64,000 nucleotides of DNA from Lingula anatina (lineage: Eukaryota; Brachiopoda; Lingulata; Lingulida; Lingulidae). Positions 13,355 to 25,321 of this stretch are shown here, piece after piece. The translations under genes and the position numbers were made by a program. Position 1 is the first letter of the stretch. Every line of letters begins with the position of its first letter. Under the pieces are notes generated by a model. The model was not told the origin of the DNA. It saw nothing but the letters and a program-made list of their open reading frames with translations, and searched no databases. Location of the stretch: the NCBI RefSeq assembly GCF_001039355.2, contig NW_019775214.1, positions 339,669 through 403,668 of the forward strand, given 5' to 3'.

Positions 13355-16300
13355 TCAAGCAATAATCTCAAGTCTTTCAAGCTCCTCTGCAAACAGTTTC
13401 AAATTGGACCTCTCTAGTGCTTTGCAGAATTTCCCCGCGGTTGCCATTTGGCCGTTTAGTCTTTGCCAGTGAACAATAGCCTGGTGCGTTTGTTCACGAC
13501 TGTTGTTCTGGTGGTCACTTTTTATGACATCCAACTGTGCATCAGTGAGTCCGAGATTTCTGGCTAGAGTGGGCAGGTCTTGAGGGGACAGCTGGTTTTC
13601 AATATAATTCACCTGTGCCTGGGATAGCCTCATCTCAAGGTATTTGGAGAGCTCATGTCCAGTCTGGCTCTGAAAGATTGAAAAATGGGAAATTTACAAA
13701 TAAATACATTTACTTTTTCTACTTTTTTTTTATTTTTTCAAACTGACAAACCATAGAAATGTATGAAATTGTAATCTTTGTATTATGTAACTTATAAATG
13801 ACTACACAAGTAGTATGCATTCAAAGGTGTGTGTACGTTGGGGGGGGGGGGGGAGGGGAGCTAATATTAAATTTTATGAAAAAGAAAAGCACATGTTGAA
13901 CTTAATACCACCATCTTTTATGACAGCAGCTAATAAAATTCTTTCAACTTAAATTCCTTACTCTGAAACATTTTACCTGACCATTGACAATGTTGACGTC
14001 TATTATTTTGTCACTTGGTACATTAGACAGTACATGTCATTTCTTTATTATCTCAATTCAAATTCAGAATGACCTTAAGTCCAGGCTTCTAAGGCCAGCA
14101 GGCCACAACTATTTAGGTTACATGTGTTACTAAGGTGTTAACATTGCCACAGGTATCACAAGCTGTGCTATGATGAAGGTTCTTTCACCTGTCACTTGTT
14201 AAAAAATGTCACCAACAACGGGCTCTTTAGTTTATGACCTTAATCAGGGGCTGGCTTTGAGCACTGCCAACTCTTTAAGAACAACTTAATAGCCATTAAG
14301 GATGATTGAGACTACTAAACATGACTTGTCCTTATAAACTGGAAATTATGCCAATTTCAGGTCAAATGATTACCATAATTGGATGTAATTAAGATAAGGA
14401 CACATTTAGTTAGGACATCAAGGGAGGAAATAACTCGTCCGAATGACATTGGCCAAATGGTTAACTATCAAGTTGAACCAAGTTTCAATAACCATTACCA
14501 GTAAAGCTTATTATACTCTAACTTACATCATTTTTACCAAAAAAAAAAAAAAAAAAATTAAGGTACACAGATGAGAATTTAGGCAATAAAAGAAGCTCTA
14601 GTATAATTGAGTCCTGGCATTTCAGCAATTAATCAAAAAAAGACAACATGATCCTGGCCTATGCATACTGCTGCTAAATCTTGAAATGATAATTATTTAT
14701 ATACCAAAAGCTAGTTAAGGTATCTTACTTTCACTTTCATTTGAAAGTAAGCAGTAATCCAGCTTTACTATCAGTAGTTCAGTGCGGTCTCCAATAAACA
14801 AAAAATTAAATAACTGGTTGAAAAAAAAAACTTACCTCGGATGTAAAGTTGAAGTTATGTGTGAGGAGTTCCACAGGGACCATCTCTGATCTTTTTCTCC
14901 TCAGCTGTGCCACTTGGAACGTTGCCTCAATGCCTGGCTGGCAGTTGGCCTTGGAGAGGCAGCGAAAGTTCACGGAAGGTGGAGTACCGCAGCAGTGATA
15001 AGTCAGCTCTACTGGGATTACCTGAAGGATATTGAATTAAATTAGACTAAATCAATTCAAAGTTTCAGTTTTTATCAAATTTTACCAGAGGAATTGCACA
15101 TTTTTTACAATCCCTTTAAAACTTAAAAACAAGTCGAGTAATAATTCACTTGAACAGAAATAACATGCTGACTGGAAAAACCATTACCCACAGTAATAGA
15201 TGCTTAGGATCAAAGAAAAACTTTTGTTCTCTCTGTATGAAAACATTTTAAATTCTTTCCAACGTAAATACCCCCAAGTTCTCAAACCCACGTATAACAA
15301 AATTAATTACTCTCCAACAAAGCATAGCATTATTCTATCAGACATGTAATCTTATACCTCAGACCTCAGACTAGGAAATGACAAGTTTTCCTGGTTGAAC
15401 AACCCCCTCTGAGCCAATAGGAAGCCAGTGTTTGTTTAATTTATGATGGCACATTAAAACTTTCCTTAAAGATTAATGGGCAAGAAAATGGGAAAATAAC
15501 ACACAGTCACAGACTACCATTGTTCAAAACCTTTCCATTTTCGTGAAAAATAAAATTATTTTGCAATGCAGAAAAATTGAAAAAACAAAAACAAACAAAA
15601 AAAAAAACAAACATTCAATCCTTGTTGAAAAAAATAGCATAAATACTAAAAATACAAGTTACATTTCTTTTATATTCACCTTTGTTACTTCATCTTGATG
15701 ATGTAATTTCCAAGGCCACTGCTGATCATCTGCACTGATCAATTTTATTTCCCAGTTCTTGGAATTACGCATAACCAGTGGCTGATACTGGGTGCGCTGG
15801 CGGCCTCCTAGGGGGCCCTCTAACTCCAAAATTCTCTGTAAAATTAAAGAACTTATTTGAAACAGGGTCTATTCACAGCACACTTTTTAATCAAAACAAA
15901 TTTGTTAATCGAATGGTGTATTTTTATTTTCATTTGCTTTTCGACAAGGTGGGGGGAAGGGTAGGTAAATAAAAAAACATGAATACATGTACATTAAATT
16001 ACTAACGTCATCAAAACGACTACTGATACCATGCTGCTGAAATGTTTACAAAGTTGACATGGACATAAAAAATCAATTAATCTACATACAGGCCACGAAA
16101 ATGATGGGATAATTGTACACAGACTATTGATTTGTGAGATAGAGAGCTTTCAGCTGGTAAACATGTTTATGTAGCTCTGAAGTTAATTGTCCACTGTTGG
16201 CATGAGAGACTAATATGAGGATGACACTTTTTACAGGTGTGGCAGGTATTGTGTCCAATAATAAGAACCATTCAGTCAGCCTACACACAATATGCTTTAT

Positions 16301-18388
16301 GAACATCATTATAATAAATCTGTGTGCAAGAGGATTGTACTGATAAAAAAAGGGAAAAAAATCTTACATCATAATACAAAAGTTACACCCAGTCTTGGTA
16401 ATAATATAACATATCCCTGATTACAAATATGTAACCTTTTTCGATTTGCCATAAATTTGATCAGTTTATTTAAAAAAAAAAAGGTTTTATGTCTAAATTT
16501 TAGCTATAAAACAAAAAATGATTAAAGAATTACCTTCTGGGCATCCACAAAGTCATCACAAATGTAGGTTCTAAAATTCACTTGTTGATGTCCCTGGAAA
16601 TCTTGGTAGTTGCCAAATGCCACAGCAGAGAGCCGGAGTTTCTTGTTCTTGCCACAGCCTGAGCAGGTGTATGTTGTAAAGTGTGTGGTGCTTATCCTGA
16701 CATAGCGATCATCGAAAGAGTACGAAATGGCTTGTTTCTTGTTGTTGATCTTCTGTGCTGGTATATCATGCCACGCCATTATACTTCCTACTGGAGACTG
16801 GCTGTACTGGACACACATAGACCACTGGTCGTCATGGAGATATGCCCGGTGCGGCAGGACCACTGTGACTGGCTTGAGGAAACTATTGAGACCTGGAGCT
16901 AGACACTCCACGACAGGTGTCAGCTGGACCTCATCATCACCAAGGACGAGATTGAAAGGCCATGGGTTGAGGGACACGTTCACATGGATGGCCTGGACCC
17001 TGCCTGCAGGAACAGCCCCAGGAGGAACATGGATGGACACCTCTGATTCTGGGCTCTGAATAATCCCACCTTCACTGGTCACCATTCCAGAAAACTGGAC
17101 CACAAAAATTGACTCTGTCCCCATGTATGTTGACCTTGGTCCCTGAATGTCTGTGGCCTCCAGTGGGGGATTGGTGGTAAAGATTTTGTCTCCTTTGGTA
17201 AAATCCTTTGTCTGGTTGTAAATATTCTTGCTGAGTTGCATCTGCAGAGTGTTTTCTGGAATTGCATGCAAGGCCTGGGTCACATCCTTACACTCACTGC
17301 GGCCATATTTCTCTGTGAAGATAGACTGCAAATCCGCATCTCGGAGATCATTGGGGATGTGGTTTGGTGCTTCTACAAAATAACGTTCACTCCACTTATT
17401 CTTCTTTCTTCTGTAGACCAAGAAAGCTGCCAGGCACATGAGGAGAACCCCAAGGGCAAATCCTGAGACCGCCAGGGTCACTGTCCACTCTGACAGATTC
17501 AGGCCAGTGCCCAGTATACTAGTATTATGGACCTCTTTGGTGGCTAACTTGACTCCCTCACTGGCCATGTTAACAGTCTGATTAACTTCAGAACTCTGTG
17601 TGCCCGATCCAGTTAGGTTGTCTTCATTTATACTACTCTGGCTACTTACGGGAGGGTCATTGTTCTCCTTAATGCCATCCTCCATTGTTAAGGCGCTGTT
17701 AACTCCGTCAGATGTAGAGGACGCAGTGAAGCCAATTATCTGACCACCTGTCGTCCCCAGGTGAGCGGGCTTTGATGTCGTTGTAAGGGGGGCTTTGTTT
17801 TCTGTACCTGTGGCTTCGCTGCTAACATCTGCTGTTCCAGTCGCACTGATTGCCTCGGGCCGGCTAGACGGGGTGATGTTATTATTTTCAACGCCACTTA
17901 AAGAACTACCCGTGGTTGAAATGGCTTCTGGTGTATTCAGTGACGAAGAAAAATTAAGAAGGCGAGGGTCTGCTGCTCTCTCAGTTACAACTGGGTAAAT
18001 TTGTGTTTGATCTTGGAGTATGAGACCCAGACTGCCAAATACGCTAAATATTGAAGGTTTCCCTCCACTAACTTGAGATACCAGAAATACCTAAAAGAGA
18101 TCGAGACACCGATATTGTATTTGCCTTAAACTACACACGCAAATATTTCCCCATTATTACAAAAAAAAAAAAAAAAAATTCAATTAAGAAAATATATATT
18201 AATGAATTTTCTCAAGTTTAATCGGGTGGAGTCTCGATGACAAGTCTAGATCAACTACTGACTCACTCACGGCGCAAGTCACGACGCAGAACAAAACAAA
18301 AAAGAGTATTATACTAAAATTATTCAAATACTGTTCATGAAAACGTACTACTCACCACAAGAATCGATTGACAAGAAACACATTTCAT
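13355..18388 (-). CDS. UNC5CL: UNC5C-like ZU5/death-domain receptor, 5 coding exons
   Basis: Minus-strand coding exons in transcript order: 18388-18356, 18090-16534, 15835-15680, 15021-14836, 13669-13355; 2247 nt, 748 aa. The start gives a signal peptide (MKCVSCQSILVVFLVSQVSG) split by intron 1. A Ser/Thr-rich, probably heavily glycosylated ectodomain of about 190 residues follows, with sequons NQT, NTS and NLS. One TM helix lies at about 213-237, followed by a basic stop-transfer YRRKKNK. A ZU5 domain (about 346-431) shows the hallmark SEGGIIQSPESEVSIHVPPG. A UPA-like region is next, and the last exon holds a death domain (about 655-745). ZU5-UPA-death is the intracellular layout of UNC5 netrin receptors and UNC5CL. 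No Ig or thrombospondin repeats are present, so this is not a full UNC5. Human UNC5CL is linked to NF-kB/JNK signalling; a similar role here is inference. Confidence 0.86.
13840..13853. repeat. poly-G run in an intron of the UNC5CL-like gene
   Basis: A run of 14 G, then A, then GGGG, on the + strand in intron 4 of the UNC5CL-like gene (C-rich in the transcript). It is a simple repeat and a likely sequencing or assembly soft spot. Confidence 0.8.
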
Positions 18389-18800
18389 CTCCAGTCTTTC
18401 TTACTTGTAGAATTTAAACAAATCTAAATCATGTACGTCTTCTCTTTGTTGCTTGTGAGAAGTAAATGCGTCTCCAGCGGCGAGTTTTCCTGTTAGTCTA
18501 AAAATAGCTCGTGGCCCGTATATTTCCTCTTTGACACTTTGACGTCATCAAGACCTAATCATAATTTTTAGAACTAGAAATTTTCCCCAAAACATGTAAA
18601 ATCATGATGACAACGTGGATTTCCCACGCATGATTTATTCAAGTAATGATTTCGCAAAAATAACCTTATATCAAAAGAAATAAAACATGTATCAGAATAA
18701 AAGTTTTGTAGGTCGCGTGTTCTGCTGTGACATTCCGGAAGCCATTAACTTGACCCTTGACGTTAGAGCATGACGTCAAATATGGGTTTCTGACCGAAAA
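18389..18800 (-). promoter_or_regulatory. promoter region of the UNC5CL-like gene with two CRE palindromes
   Basis: Just upstream (minus sense) of the start codon, perfect TGACGTCA palindromes lie at 18540-18547 and 18771-18778. This octamer is the classic CREB/ATF site. The first lies about 150 bp upstream of the start codon, a typical position. Use as a regulatory site is inferred. Confidence 0.5.
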
Positions 18801-19115
18801 AGTGTGATATGGTAGTTTAGTACGATATATGGACACATTAGAACTATAAACAGGGGGAGATCATTAGTCCATACTTTTTATTAAAATCAAACCAAAGGGA
18901 GATAGGAATTAGTGGTAGCGTTCTATCACTACGAAAACGATGAAACTTAAGAAAACTTATTAGCGTGGGCTCGCCGCAAACTGAGTCTTGGGTTTTCCCA
19001 TATTTTGTTTTTCCTTCTTCCCGGTGCATAAATAGAAAATATTGACACATTATAAATATAAATTTACATTTGTTTGTCCTAAAATTGCCAAACTTAACTT
19101 TCAAGTTGCTTTGAG

Positions 19116-19153
19116 TTTTTTTTTTTTTTTTTTTTTTTTTATTTTTTTTTTTT
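19116..19153. repeat. poly-T tract
   Basis: Twenty-five T, one A, then about twelve T on the + strand, in intergenic DNA. It may be a reverse-oriented retroposon tail or a simple repeat. Confidence 0.8.
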
Positions 19154-19629
19154 AATAAAGCTAAGAGTGCGTGTCTAGATAGAATTTTTGCATATTACGA
19201 CAGTAACTTGAATGTATTTATAATAATTATATTTTATCATTACTTTTTTTCATTGATATTTTTCATGTGGGATTGAAATATTAGCTGGCCTCTGGTAAAT
19301 ATTGTTTTTAGTCGCGTATTTGACCGTTTGATTACCAGATCGCGAGAAGCCAATCATTGTGACGTGATTGTGATAACATCTATCATCGCCCGCTCACACA
19401 CAATGGATGGTCAGAGCGCCGTATAGGGATAACAAGAACTGTTGTGTCATCAATATTACAGGTGTCGGTGTGCAGTTTGATGTAGAAAGTACGTAGATGC
19501 AGTGATAGGTGATGATGATTGGTCGTACTGACATTTTAGCCTACAATTATTGTCTTAGGCTGAGTTCAATATGAGGCGCAGAACAAAGGAAAAATCTATC
19601 ATGATCTATGTATCTAGAAAAATGACCAG

Positions 19630-19881
19630 CACAATCTAATAGTCTATCGTTTGTTGCACACAACGACGTAAAAATAAAATATATAATTATATTATATTAT
19701 ATTATATTATATTATATTATATTATATTATATTATATTATATCACAATCTAATAGTCTATCGTTTGTTGCACACAACGACGTAAAAATAAAATATATAAT
19801 TATATTATATTATATTATATTATATTATATTATATTATATTATATTATATTATATTATATTATATTATATTATATTATATT
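19630..19881. repeat. tandem duplication carrying (ATATT)n microsatellites
   Basis: A 50-nt unique segment starting CACAATCTAATAGTCTATCG plus a following ATTAT/ATATT pentamer array occurs twice, starting at 19630 and 19743 (period 113). The second pentamer array (about 19803-19881) is longer than the first (about 19685-19741). The identical unique parts imply a recent duplication. Confidence 0.9.
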
Positions 19882-20635
19882 AATACCATTTCTGAGTTAG
19901 GTTCTCGTGACAAAAATCATTTTATTGGAATTTAAAATTATTTTTACTTTTTAAAGAAAAAATATCAAAAATGTAAATATTTTGTCAATGATTAAAATAA
20001 CATGGACAAAATAGCATGTACTGTATGTTGTCGCATTGTTGTTAAGTTCATTTTGCATGATATATTTATAATAACACCGATTTATTGTTTTTTCTATCCC
20101 CGTGAGTACATTTGAATACTGTATATGATATTAACAACATCAAAGAAATGGCCTCTATTTTACGCTTTTTAGATAAAGCTTCCGGTTGCTGACACCTAGC
20201 GTCATTTTTTGACAACACATAACAGTGAAAGCTAGCAAGGGGTATCAAATTTTTTTCTTTTTTTTTTTTAATCATTTTTTATGTTTAAAAGTTATTTGTG
20301 ATGCAATATATATATATACATGTATTTTACTTTAATCTACTCCCAAATACATTACAGAACAAACTCGGATAGTGAATTATAATTTTGAGTTCACAACTCA
20401 CACTTGAAAGAAAAAATTGAAAATTTTAAGTTTTATTTCAGGTATTTTACATGTGTAAATGAAACGTTCTTAAGATATTAAAAAATATAATTGAAAAGGT
20501 ACTTCATGGTTGCCAAAATACAGAAAAAAAAGCATTTGTAAAGCTTGATTCACATTCTTTGAATTCAAAACCTGGATACGATAAGACAATCTTATAAGAA
20601 TTAGCTCCTATTTAGCATATATCAAGGTCCTGAGG

Positions 20636-22321
20636 TCACATTATACTACACATGTTTTGAGCCTGCGTTTCTACGTCTTGTTCGGCAGTTTGGTTCCCTG
20701 GGTTTGAATCCTGATGGTGGGCGTGTCCATGAAGGTTGCCATGGTGACGATGTGGACCGTGTTCCAATGTCTGTCTCTGTTTACAGTGAGAGTGATGTCT
20801 ACCTCTGCAGGGACAGCGACGATGTCTGGGTTGATGGCGAGGTGTTGGCGTCTGTGGTTCCCCAGAAAACTCACCTGCTTGGCGTTCTTGGCTGGGCGGC
20901 GAAGTCTCTTCTCTTGCACACCCCGCGTCTGCACTTGGAGGCTTGAAGGGCGTCTTTCCTTGTATGCTCAAATGGCTTAAATTGGACTGCCGTTTTTCAA
21001 GCTTTGTTTTGGATTGTCGTTTAGCTTTTCTCAGATACCTTCTTTGCCGGTGTACTGATGTTGTTTTCTGTCGTTTCGGAGGCGGTTCCTTTTGCACAGG
21101 TGATTCTTCCGATTCGTAGTTTTGCTGTCGTTTTTCTTTTTCCTCAAACTGAGTAAAATTCCGGGAGAGACTCGTTGATGGGTCTTCGTCTGTGTTTGCT
21201 GCGATTGGAATAACGATCCGCTCCATTTCGTTCTGTCGAGGAGTGTTTGGTGGTGTAGAGATATCAGATTCAATTCTTTCTCGGGGGACGTTCGTTTCGA
21301 CAACGGTGTTTAGCCACTTTTCGACGTGCTCGAGGTGCGGGTTTCTCTGTGACCACTGAGGATCGTCCAGGCGTCTCATTTTTTCAGGAGTCAAATCTCC
21401 CCCGAGTCCCATCCCTTGGACTGCAAGTATCTGTGCTTGAGTTTTCTTCTCTGTTGGCATATAGTCCATAAACTCATTTGGAATGGCTTTCCCAAGGGCA
21501 TCACACCTGTCCATAGCTATAGGTTCATCGGGTCTTTCGTGTCTGTGCGGTGAAAGTCTGGTAATTTTAAGCGCTTTGGAGAGTCCTGTAAGATCTGGAG
21601 AGCGAAGTTGTCCTAATGGTCGGGTATCTGGAACGCCCGTCACCTGAAGGTTGACTTTTGGAGGAACCTGATTCTGTTCATAGTAGCAGACGACGTTTAT
21701 TTGTTTTCCCGACTTGGACCTTTCTACATGGACAGGGATGTCGTGTTTTTGCACGTTAGGTGAACTTTTCCCTGTGTTCTTGTTTCGTATCCGTGCTGGT
21801 AACTTCTGAGGCTTCCATTCCCCCATTGATAAAAACGGCGTTTTCTCGTTATGCGACATTTCAAGTTGACAAACTGGTGTTTCAAATGGCTGTCTTTGAT
21901 AATTGCGACAGATCCGCCGAGGCGTTTCTCTCTTTTTTGCTTTTGACTCCTTGCCAATTTCATTTTGATCCCCTTTTCGTTTTGATGTTGGGTAATTTTC
22001 TACAGACTTTCGATTAGCTGGGTGTTTCGTTGTCGAATCTTTGCTGTAGATATCTGACTGGGTTACTTCGTATGGTATCTTTGAACCGATAGCAAGAACG
22101 CCCTCATTTGGTATATATGCAACATGTTTTAAATAATTGAATAAATCTCTGTTCATTCCTGGTATTTTCCATAATCCGTCTATGTGTTGAAATAAATGAT
22201 GTCGTTTGCGGTAATGAACTATTGACTGGGCTATCTCTACACTTACCCCTCGGGAAGTTAGGTTACGGACTGTACAGTAATTTAAGTCAAGTTTCTTGGA
22301 TACGTCCATTTCTATCAACAA
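20636..22321 (-). CDS. intronless helix-hairpin-helix protein with C-terminal CaaX box
   Basis: Uninterrupted 561-codon frame. Residues about 10-70 match a ComEA-type double helix-hairpin-helix (LNYCTVRNLTSRGVSVEIAQ ... SIVHYRKR ... LFQHIDGLWKIPGM ... LFNYLKHV), as seen in bacterial ComEA and animal EEPD1; the fold usually binds DNA without sequence specificity. The remainder is polar and low-complexity, with CDK-like sites (STPPNTPR), an NLS-like PPPKRQK followed by basic runs, and a His/Cys-rich tail. It ends in CSIM, a perfect CaaX prenylation box identical to that of prelamin A. EEPD1's nuclease domain is absent. A second in-frame Met at residue 5 could be the start. The lack of introns beside intron-rich neighbours suggests a retrocopy origin or a fast-evolving gene. 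The function is not recognised. GC-rich out-of-frame readings over 20670-20980 look like shadows. Confidence 0.62.
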   Translation of the reverse strand: MLIEMDVSKKLDLNYCTVRNLTSRGVSVEIAQSIVHYRKRHHLFQHIDGLWKIPGMNRDLFNYLKHVAYIPNEGVLAIGSKIPYEVTQSDIYSKDSTTKHPANRKSVENYPTSKRKGDQNEIGKESKAKKRETPRRICRNYQRQPFETPVCQLEMSHNEKTPFLSMGEWKPQKLPARIRNKNTGKSSPNVQKHDIPVHVERSKSGKQINVVCYYEQNQVPPKVNLQVTGVPDTRPLGQLRSPDLTGLSKALKITRLSPHRHERPDEPIAMDRCDALGKAIPNEFMDYMPTEKKTQAQILAVQGMGLGGDLTPEKMRRLDDPQWSQRNPHLEHVEKWLNTVVETNVPRERIESDISTPPNTPRQNEMERIVIPIAANTDEDPSTSLSRNFTQFEEKEKRQQNYESEESPVQKEPPPKRQKTTSVHRQRRYLRKAKRQSKTKLEKRQSNLSHLSIQGKTPFKPPSADAGCAREETSPPSQERQAGEFSGEPQTPTPRHQPRHRRCPCRGRHHSHCKQRQTLEHGPHRHHGNLHGHAHHQDSNPGNQTAEQDVETQAQNMCSIM

Positions 22322-22480
22322 ACTGGCGGTGACGGTTTATTAACCGCCATTTTGAGTTCCGTCGTTAGGGCAAGTGACATCAACGCAGCTCTAAGCATGG
22401 GTTGACGTTGACGTAAATATGACGTCACAATGATGATTACGTCCACAACGTTACGTATTACGGTCTAAAATATCACTCTG
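22322..22480 (-). promoter_or_regulatory. promoter region of the HhH/CaaX gene
   Basis: Immediately upstream (minus sense) of the start codon lies CCGCCATTTTG on + (CAAAATGGCGG on -), a YY1-like motif common around animal transcription starts. A perfect CRE palindrome TGACGTCA follows at 22420-22427, amid several further ACGT cores. This supports active transcription of the intronless gene; use of the sites is inferred. Confidence 0.5.
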
Positions 22481-22499
22481 CTAAAAACAGGTTAGACTC

Positions 22500-22552
22500 T
22501 TATTTATTATTATCACCATTATTATTATTATTATTATTTATTATTATTTTTT
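22500..22552. repeat. (ATT)n-rich microsatellite
   Basis: Imperfect TTATTATTA array followed by a T run in intergenic DNA. Confidence 0.8.
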
Positions 22553-23225
22553 TTTTTGGAGATATTTTGTACTTGTTTCAGAGAAGGTAACATGGGTACC
22601 TACCATTCTCAAAATCTTAATATCGATGTAATAGTGTCAACTATGCACGTGTAAAATTTAGAAAATTATTCAACAAATTTGATTAAATAATTTTCTTAAA
22701 ATATATTAATTTTGAGCGGATAAATCCTCACTTTCTGTATTTTTTTCCTAAATTTTCGTTCACAGCTACTTCAAACTAAGAACAAATGCGATTAACACGT
22801 GACAGGACAGATTGTTGTGCTGATGAGGGGTTACCTGCCTCCTCGTTTAATTGCATAAATGATCCTGTGATAGGCATTCTAGAAACTCAAACTCATATTT
22901 TTCGAAAATAATTAATAACTTATAACTCAAAGGGATCTGTTTCACAAAAAGGATATATTAAAACTAAATATTTAGTCTTCTTGCACCCAATCTAAATCCA
23001 TAATAGTCAAATAAACAGACACTTGCATTTGTTTTATAGAAAAAAATAAAATGAGAAAGTTGTTTTGTATTTATTATCACAAACTCTGGGGAATGTTGAT
23101 GATTGTTCGCTTTGTACCGTGATAATTCTGATAATGACTTTGAGTGTCTACCAGACACGAACAGTCTCGAATTTTTGTTGTTAACATACAATCTGTAGCC
23201 TAAGCAGTGGGAGACCATCATCGAC

Positions 23226-23398
23226 GAGTAGGTTCTAAGGTTACCTCAGTTTTATTACCTCAGTCTTCGGCCTTAGATGCCAGGTTCTTACTCTTGGTAA
23301 GGCCTTACTAGGTACCTGCTAGATTCTTAGAGCAGGTAAGGCCTTAGATGCTAGGTTCTTACTGTAGGTAAGGCCTAAAACTGAGGCAAGTTATAAGT
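23226..23398. repeat. small composite repeat with inverted ends
   Basis: A 32-nt segment starting GCCTTAGATGCCAGGTTCTT at 23270 recurs almost unchanged at 23341 (71 apart). Outside it, ACCTCAGTTTTA-like sequence on the left (about 23243) is inverted on the right (CTAAAACTGAGG, about 23375). The layout resembles a degraded foldback element, but target duplications are not clear. Confidence 0.45.
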
Positions 23399-23998
23399 CT
23401 CTATTTCCGATAACGGCTGCTATGGTTAAATGTTGAATGCATACTGTACACGTCTAAAAATGCCACAAAGTCATATTTCTTATGCCTACATATCCTGCAA
23501 AACAAAGTAACTTTCCCAATTCAGAATTTGAAAAATCATTAAAAAAAACTAAAGTACCTGATATAAATATTTCCTTGTGAAATTTACAGGAGGAAATGGT
23601 GGTCTTAACGTTCCTCTTGAATGTTAATAGTGTTCGATATAATAATCCTAACCAGCCCCATTTTCCGTAACTACTTTTTTTAGTTGTGTTGGACATAATG
23701 CCAAGACTGTCTTCTCTAACGCATTTCAGTTAAATTTCACTGAAACATCAGCCGCTAAATTTTCTACTCATTGTATGCTATGTTTTACCTCTTGAATGGA
23801 TGAATACATTTTGTCCGCAGCAATGAACTTGGATGTGATGATGTGATTACGCTTTTGTTGTCACACAGTTGTTTTTATCGAGGAAAAGAATGTGCTCGTA
23901 GTGTGCTCCTTTCGTAAAAACACTGAAATTAAGGAGATACTACAAATTTAAGAATTTGGGGATTCCACAACCATTTTAGGGCCTACATACTAACCGAC

Positions 23999-24001
<3 letters not shown>

Positions 24002-24032
<31 letters not shown>
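24002..24032. repeat. (CT)n microsatellite
   Basis: About 15 uninterrupted CT units in intergenic DNA. Confidence 0.9.
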
Positions 24033-24035
<3 letters not shown>

Positions 24036-25321
24036 ATCAAATTCTAAATTAAGTAGTAACCCAGAAATATGGGTTTTAAAGACCACTATTTTTATACGAC
24101 CAACACATTAAAGTTCACACGTGTGAGCAATCCTTGAATTTGCACTTTGTGCAGAAAGTGAATTTTAAGCAGGGGTACTTAAATTCTTCTATTTCAAATG
24201 TAGGCCTATAGGATATGCCTTTACCACGGGTCATCCTACAAAAAAATGAGATGAAGTGGTTTCAGAAGACAAAAATCTCATGGAGAGGCCAGTTGAAATG
24301 CTTCGTGCTGACTTCACATCATGTAAAGTTCCTTTACTCAAGTATTTTCACTTTGTCAGTAACCATGGACTAAATAATTAAGACAAAAAGTTGGTCTACT
24401 TTGGACCAAAATGAACCAGGAATGATCAACATAAAACATGATCAACATAAAACATTGCGTCTGTTTCATAAAAAGAAAAAAGGCTCTTGTTTCATACCCA
24501 CGGTTACTCCATTATTGTGGATTCACTATGTATCCTCCTTCCGCCGCAGTGGCACATAAGGCACCTTATGGGGAGTCTTCGGTCATCCCGGGTTACTCCA
24601 CTTTTCCTCTTTTTTAAGATAAATTCTGCTTTTGCGAGACACTTGTTTTTAGGAATACATTTGTCTTTGAAACTTCCTTTGAAATGCGGAAAAAAATTAC
24701 TAAGCCATGTATACTAGGGAAGCTCGGGAGCATGTTCATTGCACGAAGCGGCACTTATCAATTAAGCTTGTCTGTTGCACTGAAATTAACTTGAGGAAGA
24801 CTTGTGGAAAAATGCAAATAAGATGACTGCGTTAACTGAAAGCAAGTTACATGTATCTTGATTGGATAGGATGCAGACACAATGCACTAGTGTTTTTTAA
24901 TGATTTACTTGTGGTGTGTTGCATTTGGGGTGCGGCGTGACTCACGCTTTCTTTGATTGATGCATAGAAATCCCGTTGAAGACTAATGTAAGTGTTTCAG
25001 TATAAAAAGACAACTTTTGTTCGAGTAAACAAGTGGCATAATTGACCCTATGTCGCCCACTAGAACATATTATGTATTATAATCAAGATTAACATCACAG
25101 CTTCAATGTAAAAATACAGCTACATGCTCCAATGAAATTCTGCAATGTAGAAAACAACGGAGTATGAACATAGTAATTACTTCAGTCAGATATGCCTGTC
25201 AAATTATGATAATTACAATGATTTTGCAGGGCATTTGGAAACTGTCTTTAGTGGGAGCCTATCTCGTGCCACCGACTTCATGATTACAGTTCGCCGGGGT
25301 ACACCTTTGTCCGCGACGTAA

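Larger units (their letters stand above)
18801..20635. other. intergenic region, UNC5CL-like gene to HhH/CaaX gene
   Basis: No coding exon or RNA gene is recognised. The region holds the poly-T tract and the 113-bp duplication listed separately. A TTTATT at 20432-20437 (AATAAA on -) is a likely poly(A) signal for the minus-strand gene that ends at 20636. Confidence 0.6.

Noticed and set aside
19424-19434. TAGGGATAACA, the first 11 bases of the I-SceI homing-endonuclease site
   Set aside because: The remaining seven bases do not match and there is no intron or endonuclease context; coincidence.
20671-20980. Open frames on both strands overlapping the C-terminal end of the HhH/CaaX gene
   Set aside because: GC-rich stretch with few stops in any frame. 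None has domain content, and the main frame is continuous with the HhH domain.
24487-24717. 76-codon + strand frame in intergenic DNA
   Set aside because: No family resemblance and no promoter or poly(A) context.
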